DNA of 38,145 nt from an uncultured Pelagibacteraceae bacterium. GTDB lineage: Bacteria; Pseudomonadota; Alphaproteobacteria; Pelagibacterales; Pelagibacteraceae. Below are positions 10,601-18,145 of the stretch, piece by piece (within the stretch, counting starts at the first letter, position 1; each line of letters begins with the position of its first letter). Location of the stretch: the NCBI GenBank assembly GCA_902633985.1, contig CACPHV010000012.1:1-38145 (forward strand), given 5' to 3'. The notes beneath the pieces are model-generated. The model saw nothing but the letters and a program-made list of their open reading frames with translations. It had not been told where the DNA came from and made no database searches. Position numbers and translations under genes: made by a program.

Positions 10601-11059
10601 GCAACACTGCTGAAGGTTCAAGAAAGAAAAACAGCAAAAGGAAATTCTTATGCTGTTTTAAAATTAACAGATTTATCTAGTGTATTTGAACTTTTTATTT
10701 TCTCAGATGTTTTAGAATTAAATAGAGAAATTTTGAAAGAAGGTAGCTCACTTATTTTAACAATATTTAAAAATGTTTCTAATGATGAAAATCGACTAAC
10801 TAGAATTAATGTGCAAAAAATAGCCTCACTTAAAGACTTATTTAACAGCCCTATAAACGAGGTTTCATTCCAGCTTAATTCTGAAGAACAGATTGAAAAA
10901 ATATCTACAATTTTGAATGATGAAGGCAAAACTATCGTAAATATTAATTTGGTCACTGAAGATAGTATTCTTAAATTTAGATTAAAAAATGCACGTAAAT
11001 TAGAAAGAAAATCTCTAAATCTCTTAAGAAATCAAGAAATACAGGCAATTATTAACTAA
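7643..11059 (+). CDS. dnaE: DNA polymerase III subunit alpha
   Basis: Catalytic subunit of the replicative polymerase. The 1138 residues are close to the usual 1140-1160. The N-terminal PHP domain begins with HLKIHTQYSICEGA; the motif elsewhere written TDHGN is CDTSN here, so PHP nuclease activity is probably lost, as in E. coli, and proofreading would need a DnaQ subunit. The polymerase core holds VGPGRGSGAGSLVAW and MPDFDIDFCEDKRDQV with catalytic D404 and D406; the third aspartate is D561 in VKFDFLGLKTLT. HHH-type and OB-fold regions follow. QIDLF at 913-917 is a canonical beta-clamp-binding motif. The ATG at 7643 overlaps the lolD stop. A 130-nt gap to rpsB follows. Confidence 0.97.
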   Translation: MSESHSQNFNHLKIHTQYSICEGAARIDDLQEYSKKNKIKSLGLCDTSNLCGALEFAEKIAKSGTQPIIGTQINFKIGETIGLLPLFALNEVGYKNIIELSSLSYLKNDELSDPHVDFELLLNNSDGVAVFSGTVFGLFGKLFDKGKFTEIDDLYNKIKKTFGDKFYIEIQRHNDQNEIGFEKFNLKKSLDLEIPIIATNEVFYLDKEMHEAHDALICIGNKTYVNEKNRLRLTDQHYLKTNSEMSELFADLPEALENNYNFPLRCSYRPLFSNPILPNISSDKDGNADEILKKDSIEGLKIKFNKIFNLSDKDLENNNSYKEYKDRLNHELSIIMEMKYSSYFLIVADYIKWAKNNDIPVGPGRGSGAGSLVAWCLSITDVDPIKFNLIFERFLNPDRISMPDFDIDFCEDKRDQVFEYLTKKYKDSVAHIITFGKLKARMVIRDVGRVLGLAYGFVDSISKMIPFDPSRPQNLTQCIAGEPRLQKLINDDPRIKKLTDLSLKLEGLNRNVATHAAGVVIADKKLTEVVPLYKDVSADLLLPSTQFDMYSAENAGLVKFDFLGLKTLTVINNTQKLVRKQIKDFDIEKINYEDQKVFDLMSTGKTVGLFQIESAGMREALIQMKPNHIEDIIALVALYRPGPMSNIPTYNDCKHGKQEPDYLHPLLEDILKPTYGVIIYQEQVMQIAQKLSGFTAGQADLLRRAMGKKKRAELEKQKQGFIAGAVKNGIAKDVAAGIFLKIEPFAEYGFNKSHAAAYAIISYQTAFLKTYYPKEFIAASMTMDISNQNKLSEFYEELKRLNVEIVRPDINECFADFRTIDNKFYYALGGIKAVGYEAISNIVEERILNGKFESIQDFINRVNPKDINKLQLEGLVKAGTFDNLNPNRQSLHDSIPGMIAKSKNIFDNKSANQIDLFSEDESTQDDFLIKTEDWKFEERLSKEFESVGFFISDHPLNQFTEIFNDYKIIDYSSFISKEDLKDANIAATLLKVQERKTAKGNSYAVLKLTDLSSVFELFIFSDVLELNREILKEGSSLILTIFKNVSNDENRLTRINVQKIASLKDLFNSPINEVSFQLNSEEQIEKISTILNDEGKTIVNINLVTEDSILKFRLKNARKLERKSLNLLRNQEIQAIIN

Positions 11060-11118
11060 ATAATCACTTGTTAAATTTAGTAAATATTTGTAAATAATCC
11101 CTAAATTAAATTAACACG

Positions 11119-11189
11119 CACACAGTTGTTGGTTTTATACCTCCGGTCCTTAATTGGAAATTACTGTGGTGGCTTAACCGGGAATAAAT
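11119..11189 (+). promoter_or_regulatory. rpsB (S2) leader RNA with H-type pseudoknot
   Basis: Visibly GC-richer than other gaps in the window. Two helices interlock: CACAGT (11121-11126) pairs with ACTGTG (11163-11168), extendable by A11120-U11170 and C11119-G11171 around a bulged G; CCGGT (11143-11147) pairs with ACCGG (11177-11181). Their order is A-B-A'-B', a pseudoknot. The second helix takes in the GGG at 11180-11182, the only Shine-Dalgarno-like stretch before the rpsB ATG at 11190, so folding should block initiation. A candidate cis-regulatory RNA before rpsB in Pelagibacter was reported from comparative genomics in 2009 (with one for S12), which fits this position. Feedback by S2 on rpsB-tsf is inferred. 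Upstream, 11060-11118 is AT-rich and must hold the promoter; TTGTTA at 11068-11073 is a possible -35. Confidence 0.75.
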
Positions 11190-12008
11190 ATGAAAATACC
11201 TAACTTAACAATTCAACAATTATTAGAAGCAGGCGTTCATCTTGGGCATAAAACGTTAAGATGGAATCCAAAAATGAAAAAATACATTTTTGGCAAAAGA
11301 GACTCTATTCACATAATAGATTTAACTCAAACTTTGGAATTAACTAAAGTTGCTCTAGAAAAAGTTTATCAAACAGTAGCTAATAATGGAAAAATTTTAT
11401 TTGTATCTACAAAAAAACAGGCATCTGAAGCGATTGCTGAAGTAGCAAAAGCAACAGATCAATATTTTGTAAACTATAGATGGTTAGGAGGTATGTTAAC
11501 TAACTGGGGAACAATTTCAAATTCAATAAAAAAATTAAAAAAATTAGAAACTGATTTATCTTCAGAAAATAGAGGTTTTACTAAAAAAGAACTTTTAAAA
11601 ATGAGTGTTAAAAAAGATAAACTTCAAAGATCTCTAGGTGGTATAGCTGAAATGAAAAAAGTTCCTGATTTAGTATTTGTTATAGATACAAATTATGAAT
11701 CTTTGGCTATAGCTGAGTCTGCAAAATTAGGCATACCTATTATTGCAATTCTAGATAGTAATTCCAATCCAGAAAACATAGACTATCCAATACCTGGAAA
11801 TGATGATGCAAGACGAGCTATAGATCTTTATTGCAATTTAATCAAAGAGACAATAAATAGTGCTAAAAGTTCTATCTCAGTTTCTGAGCCAACAAAAGAA
11901 TCTGTCCAGACTAATAAATCTGTGGATAAAACCAAAACTATTCAAGATCTAGATAGAGAAAAATTAGATAAAAAATTTTCTACTGAAAAAAAGGAGAAAT
12001 TAAATTAA
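11190..12008 (+). CDS. rpsB: 30S ribosomal protein S2
   Basis: Component of the small ribosomal subunit. The 272 residues contain the family blocks [22 protein letters not shown] (near residues 13-34), [35 protein letters not shown], and the C-terminal [13 protein letters not shown] and [14 protein letters not shown]. The last 45 or so residues are a charged, low-complexity tail rich in Lys, Ser and Thr, longer than in E. coli. It is the first gene after the structured leader and overlaps tsf by one base (TAATG), the standard rpsB-tsf pair. Regulation through the leader pseudoknot is likely. Confidence 0.98.
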   Translation: MKIPNLTIQQLLEAGVHLGHKTLRWNPKMKKYIFGKRDSIHIIDLTQTLELTKVALEKVYQTVANNGKILFVSTKKQASEAIAEVAKATDQYFVNYRWLGGMLTNWGTISNSIKKLKKLETDLSSENRGFTKKELLKMSVKKDKLQRSLGGIAEMKKVPDLVFVIDTNYESLAIAESAKLGIPIIAILDSNSNPENIDYPIPGNDDARRAIDLYCNLIKETINSAKSSISVSEPTKESVQTNKSVDKTKTIQDLDREKLDKKFSTEKKEKLN

Positions 12009-12859
12009 TGAGTGATATTGAGAAAGTTAAAAAACTTCGAGAAGCAACAGGAGCTGGTTTTAAGGATTGCAATCTGGCTATAAAAGAGTCGGGCGGTAAT
12101 CTAGATAAGGCTATTGAAATATTAAGAGTCAAAGGTATTTCAAAAGCTTCAAAAAAGATGTCTAGGGATGCTAAAGAGGGAGTGGTTGTAGTTAGTGGAA
12201 ATGATAAAAAAATATCAGTTATTGAAGTAAATTGTGAAACAGATTTTGTAGCTAAAAATGAGGACTTTATTAATTTTGTCAAAGAACTTAGTGAACTTAA
12301 TAATGAAAAAAATTCTAAAATTGAAGAATTAAAAGTTGCTAAAATGAAAAACGATCAGACTGTTGAGGATAATTTGGTCGCTTTAATTGCAAAAATCGGT
12401 GAAAAAATTACGATTGGAAAAGCCAAGACAATAGAGAACGTGGATGGAATTAATAATCATTATCTTCATACTGTTGTAAAAGATAATGTTGCAAAATTAG
12501 CAGTTATGGTCTCGCTGGATACTAAGGACAATTCAGATACTGTTAAAACATTTAGTAAACAATTATCTATGCATATTGCTGCATCAAATCCACTTGCTTT
12601 AGAGTCTACTTCAATAGATCAAACTATAATTGACAAAGAGCAAGAGCTGGTAACAGAGGAGTTAAAAAATTCAGGAAAACCAGATGAAATTGCAAAAAAA
12701 ATAAGCTTGGGTAAAATGAACAAGTTTAGAGAGGAAAATGCTCTCCTAACACAAGCTTGGGTTATGGAACCAAAGAAAAAAGTTCAAGACATATTAAAAG
12801 AACTATCTATAACTGATTTAAAAATAAAAGAATTTTATAGAATTAAGATTGGAGAATAA
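12008..12859 (+). CDS. tsf: Elongation factor Ts
   Basis: Guanine nucleotide exchange factor that recycles EF-Tu from GDP to GTP form. The 283 residues match E. coli. The N-terminal UBA-like domain reads [18 protein letters not shown]; the EF-Tu-contacting TDF motif is at residues 78-80 ([12 protein letters not shown]); the dimerisation core holds [10 protein letters not shown] near 190. The gene is coupled to rpsB through a one-base overlap. frr starts immediately after the stop, whereas most Proteobacteria carry pyrH (UMP kinase) in between. Confidence 0.98.
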   Translation: MSDIEKVKKLREATGAGFKDCNLAIKESGGNLDKAIEILRVKGISKASKKMSRDAKEGVVVVSGNDKKISVIEVNCETDFVAKNEDFINFVKELSELNNEKNSKIEELKVAKMKNDQTVEDNLVALIAKIGEKITIGKAKTIENVDGINNHYLHTVVKDNVAKLAVMVSLDTKDNSDTVKTFSKQLSMHIAASNPLALESTSIDQTIIDKEQELVTEELKNSGKPDEIAKKISLGKMNKFREENALLTQAWVMEPKKKVQDILKELSITDLKIKEFYRIKIGE

Positions 12860-13411
12860 ATGTTTGATGAGAAATCATACAGCCTTAAAATGGATAAAGC
12901 CATTGAGGTTTTCTCAAAAGAACTATCTTCACTAAGAACAGGTCGTGCAAATGCTTCAATGCTAGATCTAATCAAAGTAGATGTTTATGGTCAACAAATG
13001 CCTGTAAATCAAATTGGAAGCATAACAACACCCGAACCTAGAATGATAAATATACAGGTATGGGATGCTAATAATGTAAATTTGGTTGATGCTGCAATTA
13101 AAAAATCAGATTTAGGATTAAATCCTCAAATAGATGGTCAGTTAATTAGGTTGCCTGTTCCAGAACTTAATGAAGAAAGAAGAACAGAACTTAAAAAATT
13201 AATTAAATCCATTGGTGAAAAATGTAAAGTTTCAATTAGAAATGTACGAAGAGAGGCGAATGAAGATCTGAAGAAACTTTTGAAATCCAAAGAAATTGGT
13301 GAAGATGAAGAGAAAACATTTGAAAAGAAAGTACAAACGATTACAGATGAACATATCAAATCCGTTGATGACAAAGTTTCATTAAAAGAAAAAGAAATAA
13401 TGACAATATGA
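12860..13411 (+). CDS. frr: Ribosome recycling factor
   Basis: With EF-G, splits the post-termination ribosome. The 183 residues are full length (about 185). Visible family blocks are LRTGRANASMLDLIKVDVYGQ near residue 25 (quoted region 26-46), PVNQIGSITTPEPRMINIQVWD, and the long C-terminal helices with VSIRNVRREANEDLKKL and the acidic DEHIKSVD segment. The start abuts the tsf stop with no spacer, and the stop overlaps uppS as ATGA, so the gene is tightly coupled on both sides despite the absence of pyrH. Confidence 0.97.
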   Translation: MFDEKSYSLKMDKAIEVFSKELSSLRTGRANASMLDLIKVDVYGQQMPVNQIGSITTPEPRMINIQVWDANNVNLVDAAIKKSDLGLNPQIDGQLIRLPVPELNEERRTELKKLIKSIGEKCKVSIRNVRREANEDLKKLLKSKEIGEDEEKTFEKKVQTITDEHIKSVDDKVSLKEKEIMTI

Positions 13412-14082
13412 ACCCATTGAATCATGTAGCCATTATTATGGATGGTAATGGTAGATGGGGGGTAAAGCATAAGAATTCTAGAAATGCTGGCCATAAAGCA
13501 GGCCTTACAACAGTAGAAAAAATAATTAAAGAGACAATAAAAAATAAAATTAGATATTTAACATTGTATGCATTTTCAACTGAAAATTGGAAAAGACCAA
13601 AAAATGAAATAAATTATTTATTCAATCTTTTGGAAAATTTTTTAACTACAAAAATTGTAAGTTTGAATAAGCAAAATATTAAACTTAAAATAATAGGAGA
13701 AAAAAATTTTTCAAAAAAATTAAATAAACTTTTAAGACATGCTGAAAAAAAAACGATAAATAATAAAAAAATGCAAATAAATTTGGCTTTAAATTATGGT
13801 TCAAAATTCGAGTTAATAAATGCATTTAAAAAAATGACAAAGTCTAAAAAAAAAATTAATGAAAAAAATTTGGTTAGTTTTTTGCAAACAAAAAATATAC
13901 CCGATCCTGATTTACTTATTAGAACAGGCAATACTAAAAGATTGAGTAATTTTTTATTATGGCAATTGGCTTATTCTGAAATATTTTTTGAAAAAAAATT
14001 ATGGCCTGATTTTACAGAAGAAGATTATAATAAAATAATTAAAAAATTTAAAAATATTAAAAGAAATTTCGGTAATATATAA
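13408..14082 (+). CDS. uppS: Isoprenyl transferase (undecaprenyl diphosphate synthase)
   Basis: cis-Prenyltransferase that extends farnesyl diphosphate with IPP to the C55 carrier needed for peptidoglycan and LPS sugars. The 224 residues include IIMDGNGRW with metal-binding D12, the NAGHKAG diphosphate loop, LYAFSTENWKRP near 50-61, NLALNYGS near 126, and LSNFLLWQLAYSEIFF. The strongly conserved RTxGE(H/Q)R motif reads RTGNTKR (172-178): the positions of E. coli E198 and H199 hold Thr and Lys, while R172, R178, S180 and E191 are kept. It is highly lysine-rich. It overlaps frr and cdsA; frr-uppS-cdsA-dxr is the conserved order. Confidence 0.93.
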   Translation: MNPLNHVAIIMDGNGRWGVKHKNSRNAGHKAGLTTVEKIIKETIKNKIRYLTLYAFSTENWKRPKNEINYLFNLLENFLTTKIVSLNKQNIKLKIIGEKNFSKKLNKLLRHAEKKTINNKKMQINLALNYGSKFELINAFKKMTKSKKKINEKNLVSFLQTKNIPDPDLLIRTGNTKRLSNFLLWQLAYSEIFFEKKLWPDFTEEDYNKIIKKFKNIKRNFGNI

Positions 14083-14726
14083 TGGATAAAGAGTTTTTTA
14101 TAAGAATTTTAAGTTCATTTATATTATTTCCTGCAGCTTTTTTTTTTATTTTAAAAGGCTCATTATTTTTTAATTTTTTTATTATAGTAATTCTATTAAT
14201 TACTCTATATGAGTGGCATTTTTTAAGTTTAAATAAAACTTATTATATACCTGGTTTTATCTTTATAATTTTTTCTTTTTACACTTTTTATTTTTTAAGA
14301 AATGAAAACAGTTATTTTTTATTTTTATTAATTATTATCACATGTATTTCAACTGATGTAGGAGGGTATATTTTTGGAAAAACATTAAAAGGACCAAAAA
14401 TTACAAAAATTAGTCCTAATAAAACTTATGCAGGTATGCTAGGTGGTTTTGTATTGTCTTTAATTGTAGCAAGTTTATTTTTAAGTAATTTAAATATTTT
14501 CTCGTTATCAAATGCAGACCACCATCTTGAAAAAAATATCATGATAGTTGTCTTATGCATATCTTTTATTAGTCAAGTCGGGGATTTGATTATTTCCTTT
14601 TTTAAAAGAAAATCAAAAGTTAAAAATACAGGTAAAATTATTCCTGGTCATGGAGGTATACTAGATAGAATTGATGGCATGTTATTTGCCTATCCTTTTA
14701 TTTATATATCAACTAAAATTTTATGA
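14082..14726 (+). CDS. cdsA: Phosphatidate cytidylyltransferase
   Basis: Makes CDP-diacylglycerol from phosphatidate and CTP in the inner membrane, the branch point of phospholipid synthesis. With 214 residues it is shorter than the usual 260-285, mostly through fewer N-terminal helices; about six membrane segments remain. Family motifs are STDVGGYIFGK near 87, ISPNKTYAGMLGG near 108, and the C-terminal signature SQVGDLIISFFKRK followed by IIPGHGGILDRIDG. Within this signature the usual K-D pair is K181-N182 (KVKNTGK). The stop overlaps the dxr start as ATGA. PgpA, acting later in phosphatidylglycerol synthesis, is encoded at the end of the window. Confidence 0.9.
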   Translation: MDKEFFIRILSSFILFPAAFFFILKGSLFFNFFIIVILLITLYEWHFLSLNKTYYIPGFIFIIFSFYTFYFLRNENSYFLFLLIIITCISTDVGGYIFGKTLKGPKITKISPNKTYAGMLGGFVLSLIVASLFLSNLNIFSLSNADHHLEKNIMIVVLCISFISQVGDLIISFFKRKSKVKNTGKIIPGHGGILDRIDGMLFAYPFIYISTKIL

Positions 14727-15903
14727 AAAAAATAAGAATTGCAATTTTGGGATCCACAGGCTCAATTGGTAAAACTTTATTAAAAATAATTGAAAAAGAT
14801 AAGAAAAAATTCGATGTTGTTCTTTTAACAGCTAACAAAGATTACAAAACATTATTAAAACAAGCAAAAAAATTTAATGTTAAGAACCTTATTATAACTG
14901 ACTCAAAAAATTTTGAATTGCTAAAAAAAAGAAACCTTAAATCAAATACTAATTTTTTTAACACTTTTAATAAATTAAATAAAATTTTGAAAACAAAAAT
15001 TGACTATGTTATGAGCTCTATAGTTGGTATTGATGGACTAAACCCAACTTTAAAAATTATAAAATTTACAAAAAAAATAGCAATTGCTAACAAAGAATCT
15101 ATTATATGTGGGTGGAAGCTCATTGAAATAGAACTAAAAAAAATCGTACAAAATTTATACCCGTGGACTCTGAACATTTCTCAATTTGGTATGGTCTGAA
15201 AAGAGAAAATACCAAAAATATAGAAAAAATATATTTAACTGCTTCTGGTGGACCATTTTATAAAATGCCAATAAACAAATTTAAAAATATTAAAGTAGAA
15301 AATGCTTTAAAACATCCAAACTGGAAAATGGGAAAAAAAATATCTGTAGATTCAGCTACTATGATAAACAAAATTTATGAGCTAATAGAAGCAAAAAACA
15401 TTTTTGATATATCTTATGATAAATTAAGAATTGTAATCCATCCCAGATCTTATGTTCATTGTATGATTAAATTTAGCAATGGATTAATCAAAATTATTGC
15501 ACACCCTACAACTATGAAAATTCCAATTTTTAATACAATTTACTCACATGATTTAAAAAAAAATTTTAAAACTAAAGTAGATTTTAAATCATTAAACAAT
15601 CTTAAATTTTCAGAGGTTTGCCATAAAAGATATCCAATGGTTAAATTAATTAATTATCTTCCAAAAAAAAATACTATGTTTGAAACTATAATTGTTTCAG
15701 CAAATGATATCTTGGTTGAACTATTTTTAAAAAAAAAAATAAGTTTTATTGATATTCAAAAAGAGTTATTTAAATTTATTAAATCAAAAGAATTTATAAA
15801 ATACAAAAAAATTCCACCCAAAAATGTTCATGATATAATAAAATTAAATCAATATGTGCGTTTAAAACTATTAAAAAAAGTGTATAAATCTCATGATGTT
15901 TAA
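14723..15903 (+). pseudogene. dxr: 1-deoxy-D-xylulose 5-phosphate reductoisomerase, split by a frameshift
   Basis: First committed enzyme of the MEP isoprenoid pathway. The 5' part (14723-15199) encodes the NADPH-binding half with GSTGSIG, DYVMSSIVGIDGL and ANKESIICGW, then runs into out-of-frame sequence and a stop at 15197-15199. The 3' part lies in the -1 frame and holds the catalytic half: PVDSEH (metal-binding Asp and Glu), TASGGPF, HPNWKMGKKISVDSATM, IEA and IHPRSYVH. That frame opens only after a stop at 15124-15126. Adding one A to the eight-A run at 15136-15143 gives ELKKNRTKFIPVDSEHF across the join and one 393-residue protein of normal length. No other damage is visible. It may be a sequencing or assembly error, a recent mutation, or a gene read by slippage. 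The bamA start overlaps its end by 11 nt. Confidence 0.9.
15136..15143 (+). other. Eight-A run at the dxr frame junction (A_AAA_AAA heptamer)
   Basis: In the upstream reading frame the codons are CTA AAA AAA ATC, so the run begins with a canonical X_XXY_YYZ slippery heptamer, A_AAA_AAA, in phase. A -1 slip here continues with AAT CGT ACA AAA, which is exactly the frame of the dxr catalytic half and the sequence expected from the family. I see no strong downstream stem-loop within about 40 nt and no well-placed upstream Shine-Dalgarno stimulator. A single A deletion is therefore the simpler explanation. Confidence 0.6.
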
Positions 15904-18145
15904 GTTTCTTATAAAATTTCCAGCATTAGTTATTTACTTAACTTTCTTATTAATTTCTGTGGCAAAAACTGAAGTAATTAATGAAATTAATATTACTGGA
16001 AACGAGAGAATACCTGATGAAACTATAAAGATGTTTAGCGGTAAAAAAATTTCAGACAACATATCTTTGAACGATTTAGATAAAATTTTAAAGGATATTT
16101 ACGACTCTAACTTTTTTTTTGACGTAAAAGTTTCTTTAAAAGATAATATTTTAAATATTTTTGTTCAAGAAAAACCGATAATCGAAAACATAAAATATAG
16201 AGGTCTAAAGTCAAATGAAATTAAAGAGGATATATTTAACAAGAGAATATTAAAACAGAAATCATCCTTTGATGAAACTACGTTGAAGAAAGATAGAGAC
16301 GAAATTTTAAACATATTAAAAGAAAGAGGTTATTATTTTGCTAAGCTTGAAACTTTAGTTGAAGACCTTGATAACAATAAGTTAAATTTGATTTATGAAA
16401 TTGATTTAGGACCTAAATCTAAAATTAGCAAAATATCTTTTATAGGTAATAAAATATATAAAGATAAAAAGTTAAAAAATATAATTGTAAGTGAAGAGTA
16501 TAAATTTTGGAAATTTATATCTGGAAAAAAATTTCTAAATGAAAATATTATCGAACTAGATAAAAGATTGCTTAAAAACTTTTATTTAAACAAAGGTTAT
16601 CATGATGTTGAAATCAATTCCTCGTTTGCAAAAATGATAAATGATTATGAGTTTGAATTAATCTATAATATCGATGCGAAAGAAAAATTTTATTTTGATA
16701 ATATTGTCCTTGATTTGACCGCTGATTATGATCCTAATAATTTTTTAAACTTAAATAAATTTTTTAAGGATTTAAAAAATAAGCCATATTCAATTAATAG
16801 AATAAGAGATATTATAAAAAAAATAGAAAATATTGCTCTAAATGAACAGTTTGAGTCTGTGAAAGTAATTCCAGTTGAAAATATCATTGAAAATAAAATT
16901 AGCCTTATATTTAAAATTGAAGACACAGAAAAATTCTATGTAGAAAAAATAAATATTTTAGGAAATAATGTTACCCAGGAAAATGTCATTAGGAATCAGT
17001 TTGAAATAGATGAGGGTGATCCATATAATGAAATTTTGTACAATAAAACTATTAATAATATTAAAAATTTAGGATTTTTTAAAAGTACCTCAGGAGTAAT
17101 TGAAGAAGGAGCAAGTGATCAGACTAAAGTAATAAATATTACTGTTGAGGAAAAGGCTACAGGAGAAATTTCATTGGGAGCAGGTACAGGAACTTCTGGT
17201 GCAACAGTTGCATTTGGAATAATGGAGAATAATTTTCTAGGTAAAGGGATAAATTTAGATGCTAATGCCAGTGTTACTGAGGAAACAATTAAAGGGAAAT
17301 TTGTAGTAGAAAACCCAAATTATAAAAATTCTGACAAATCAATAAATGTAGGAATTGAAGCAATTGAAATAGATAGGTCAACTGAGTTTGGTTATAAAAC
17401 AAATAAAACAGGCATATCATTTGGTACTGATTTTGAATTACTCCAGGACTTTAGCTTAGGTTTAGGTCTTACAAATTTTTATGAAAAAATTACAACAGAC
17501 GTAAATGCTTCTACTTTGCAAAAAACTCAGCAAGGTAATTATTGGGATACTTTTTTAAAACTAGATTTTGATTATGACAAAAGAAACCAAAAATTTCAAA
17601 CATCCCAGGGGTATAGGAGTTTTTACTCTTTGGACCTACCAATTGTTAGTGATACTAGTACTCTAGTAAATTCCTATAATTATAATTTTTATACAGAACT
17701 TTATGACGAAAATATTACTAATGCCTCAATATTTTTAAAATCTGCAAATTCAATTGCTGGGAAAAATATTAAGTTATCAGAAAGATTATTTATTCCTTCT
17801 AGAAAATTGAGAGGATTTGAAAGAGGTAAAATTGGACCAAAAGATGGGGAAGACTATATCGGAGGCAATTTTGTTACTACAGCCAATGTATCATCTACTT
17901 TACCTCAAGTTTTGAGTAATTTACAGGAAATTGATTTTGTAATGTTTTTTGATGCCGCCAATGTTTGGGGCGTAGATTATGATTCATCCATCGCAGATGA
18001 TGGTAAAATACGAAGTTCTATTGGTTTAGGAATTGATTGGTTAACACCAATTGGTCCTCTAAATTTCACTTTTGCTCAACCATTAACAAAAGAAAGTACA
18101 GATAAAACTGAAACATTTAGGTTTAATTTGGGAACAACTTTCTAA
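15893..18145 (+). CDS. bamA: Outer membrane protein assembly factor BamA
   Basis: Core of the BAM machine, which folds beta-barrel proteins into the outer membrane. The 750 residues begin with a signal peptide of about 25 residues (hydrophobic stretch LVIYLTFLLISVA). Repeated POTRA units follow to about residue 415, each starting like INEINITGNERI, ISFIGNKIYKDKKL and EKINILGNNVTQENVIR. The C-terminal Omp85 barrel starts near ISLGAGTGTSG and contains the lid-loop motif LRGFERGKIGP near 641, ending in the strand FRFNLGTTF with a terminal Phe. Two ATGs lie at 15893 and 15896; either gives a usable signal peptide. It overlaps dxr by 11 nt, with no rseP between them. Confidence 0.96.
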   Translation: MMFKFLIKFPALVIYLTFLLISVAKTEVINEINITGNERIPDETIKMFSGKKISDNISLNDLDKILKDIYDSNFFFDVKVSLKDNILNIFVQEKPIIENIKYRGLKSNEIKEDIFNKRILKQKSSFDETTLKKDRDEILNILKERGYYFAKLETLVEDLDNNKLNLIYEIDLGPKSKISKISFIGNKIYKDKKLKNIIVSEEYKFWKFISGKKFLNENIIELDKRLLKNFYLNKGYHDVEINSSFAKMINDYEFELIYNIDAKEKFYFDNIVLDLTADYDPNNFLNLNKFFKDLKNKPYSINRIRDIIKKIENIALNEQFESVKVIPVENIIENKISLIFKIEDTEKFYVEKINILGNNVTQENVIRNQFEIDEGDPYNEILYNKTINNIKNLGFFKSTSGVIEEGASDQTKVINITVEEKATGEISLGAGTGTSGATVAFGIMENNFLGKGINLDANASVTEETIKGKFVVENPNYKNSDKSINVGIEAIEIDRSTEFGYKTNKTGISFGTDFELLQDFSLGLGLTNFYEKITTDVNASTLQKTQQGNYWDTFLKLDFDYDKRNQKFQTSQGYRSFYSLDLPIVSDTSTLVNSYNYNFYTELYDENITNASIFLKSANSIAGKNIKLSERLFIPSRKLRGFERGKIGPKDGEDYIGGNFVTTANVSSTLPQVLSNLQEIDFVMFFDAANVWGVDYDSSIADDGKIRSSIGLGIDWLTPIGPLNFTFAQPLTKESTDKTETFRFNLGTTF

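Noticed and set aside
11060-11118. Small gene or rho-independent terminator after dnaE
   Set aside because: No reading frame with a start context and no GC-rich stem followed by a T-run is visible; the stretch is AT-rich and most likely promoter DNA.
15163-15903. The 3' part of dxr as an independent gene starting at a GTG
   Set aside because: The GTG is the Val codon of the conserved PVDSEH motif, there is no ribosome-binding site, and the family sequence continues upstream in this frame to the eight-A run.
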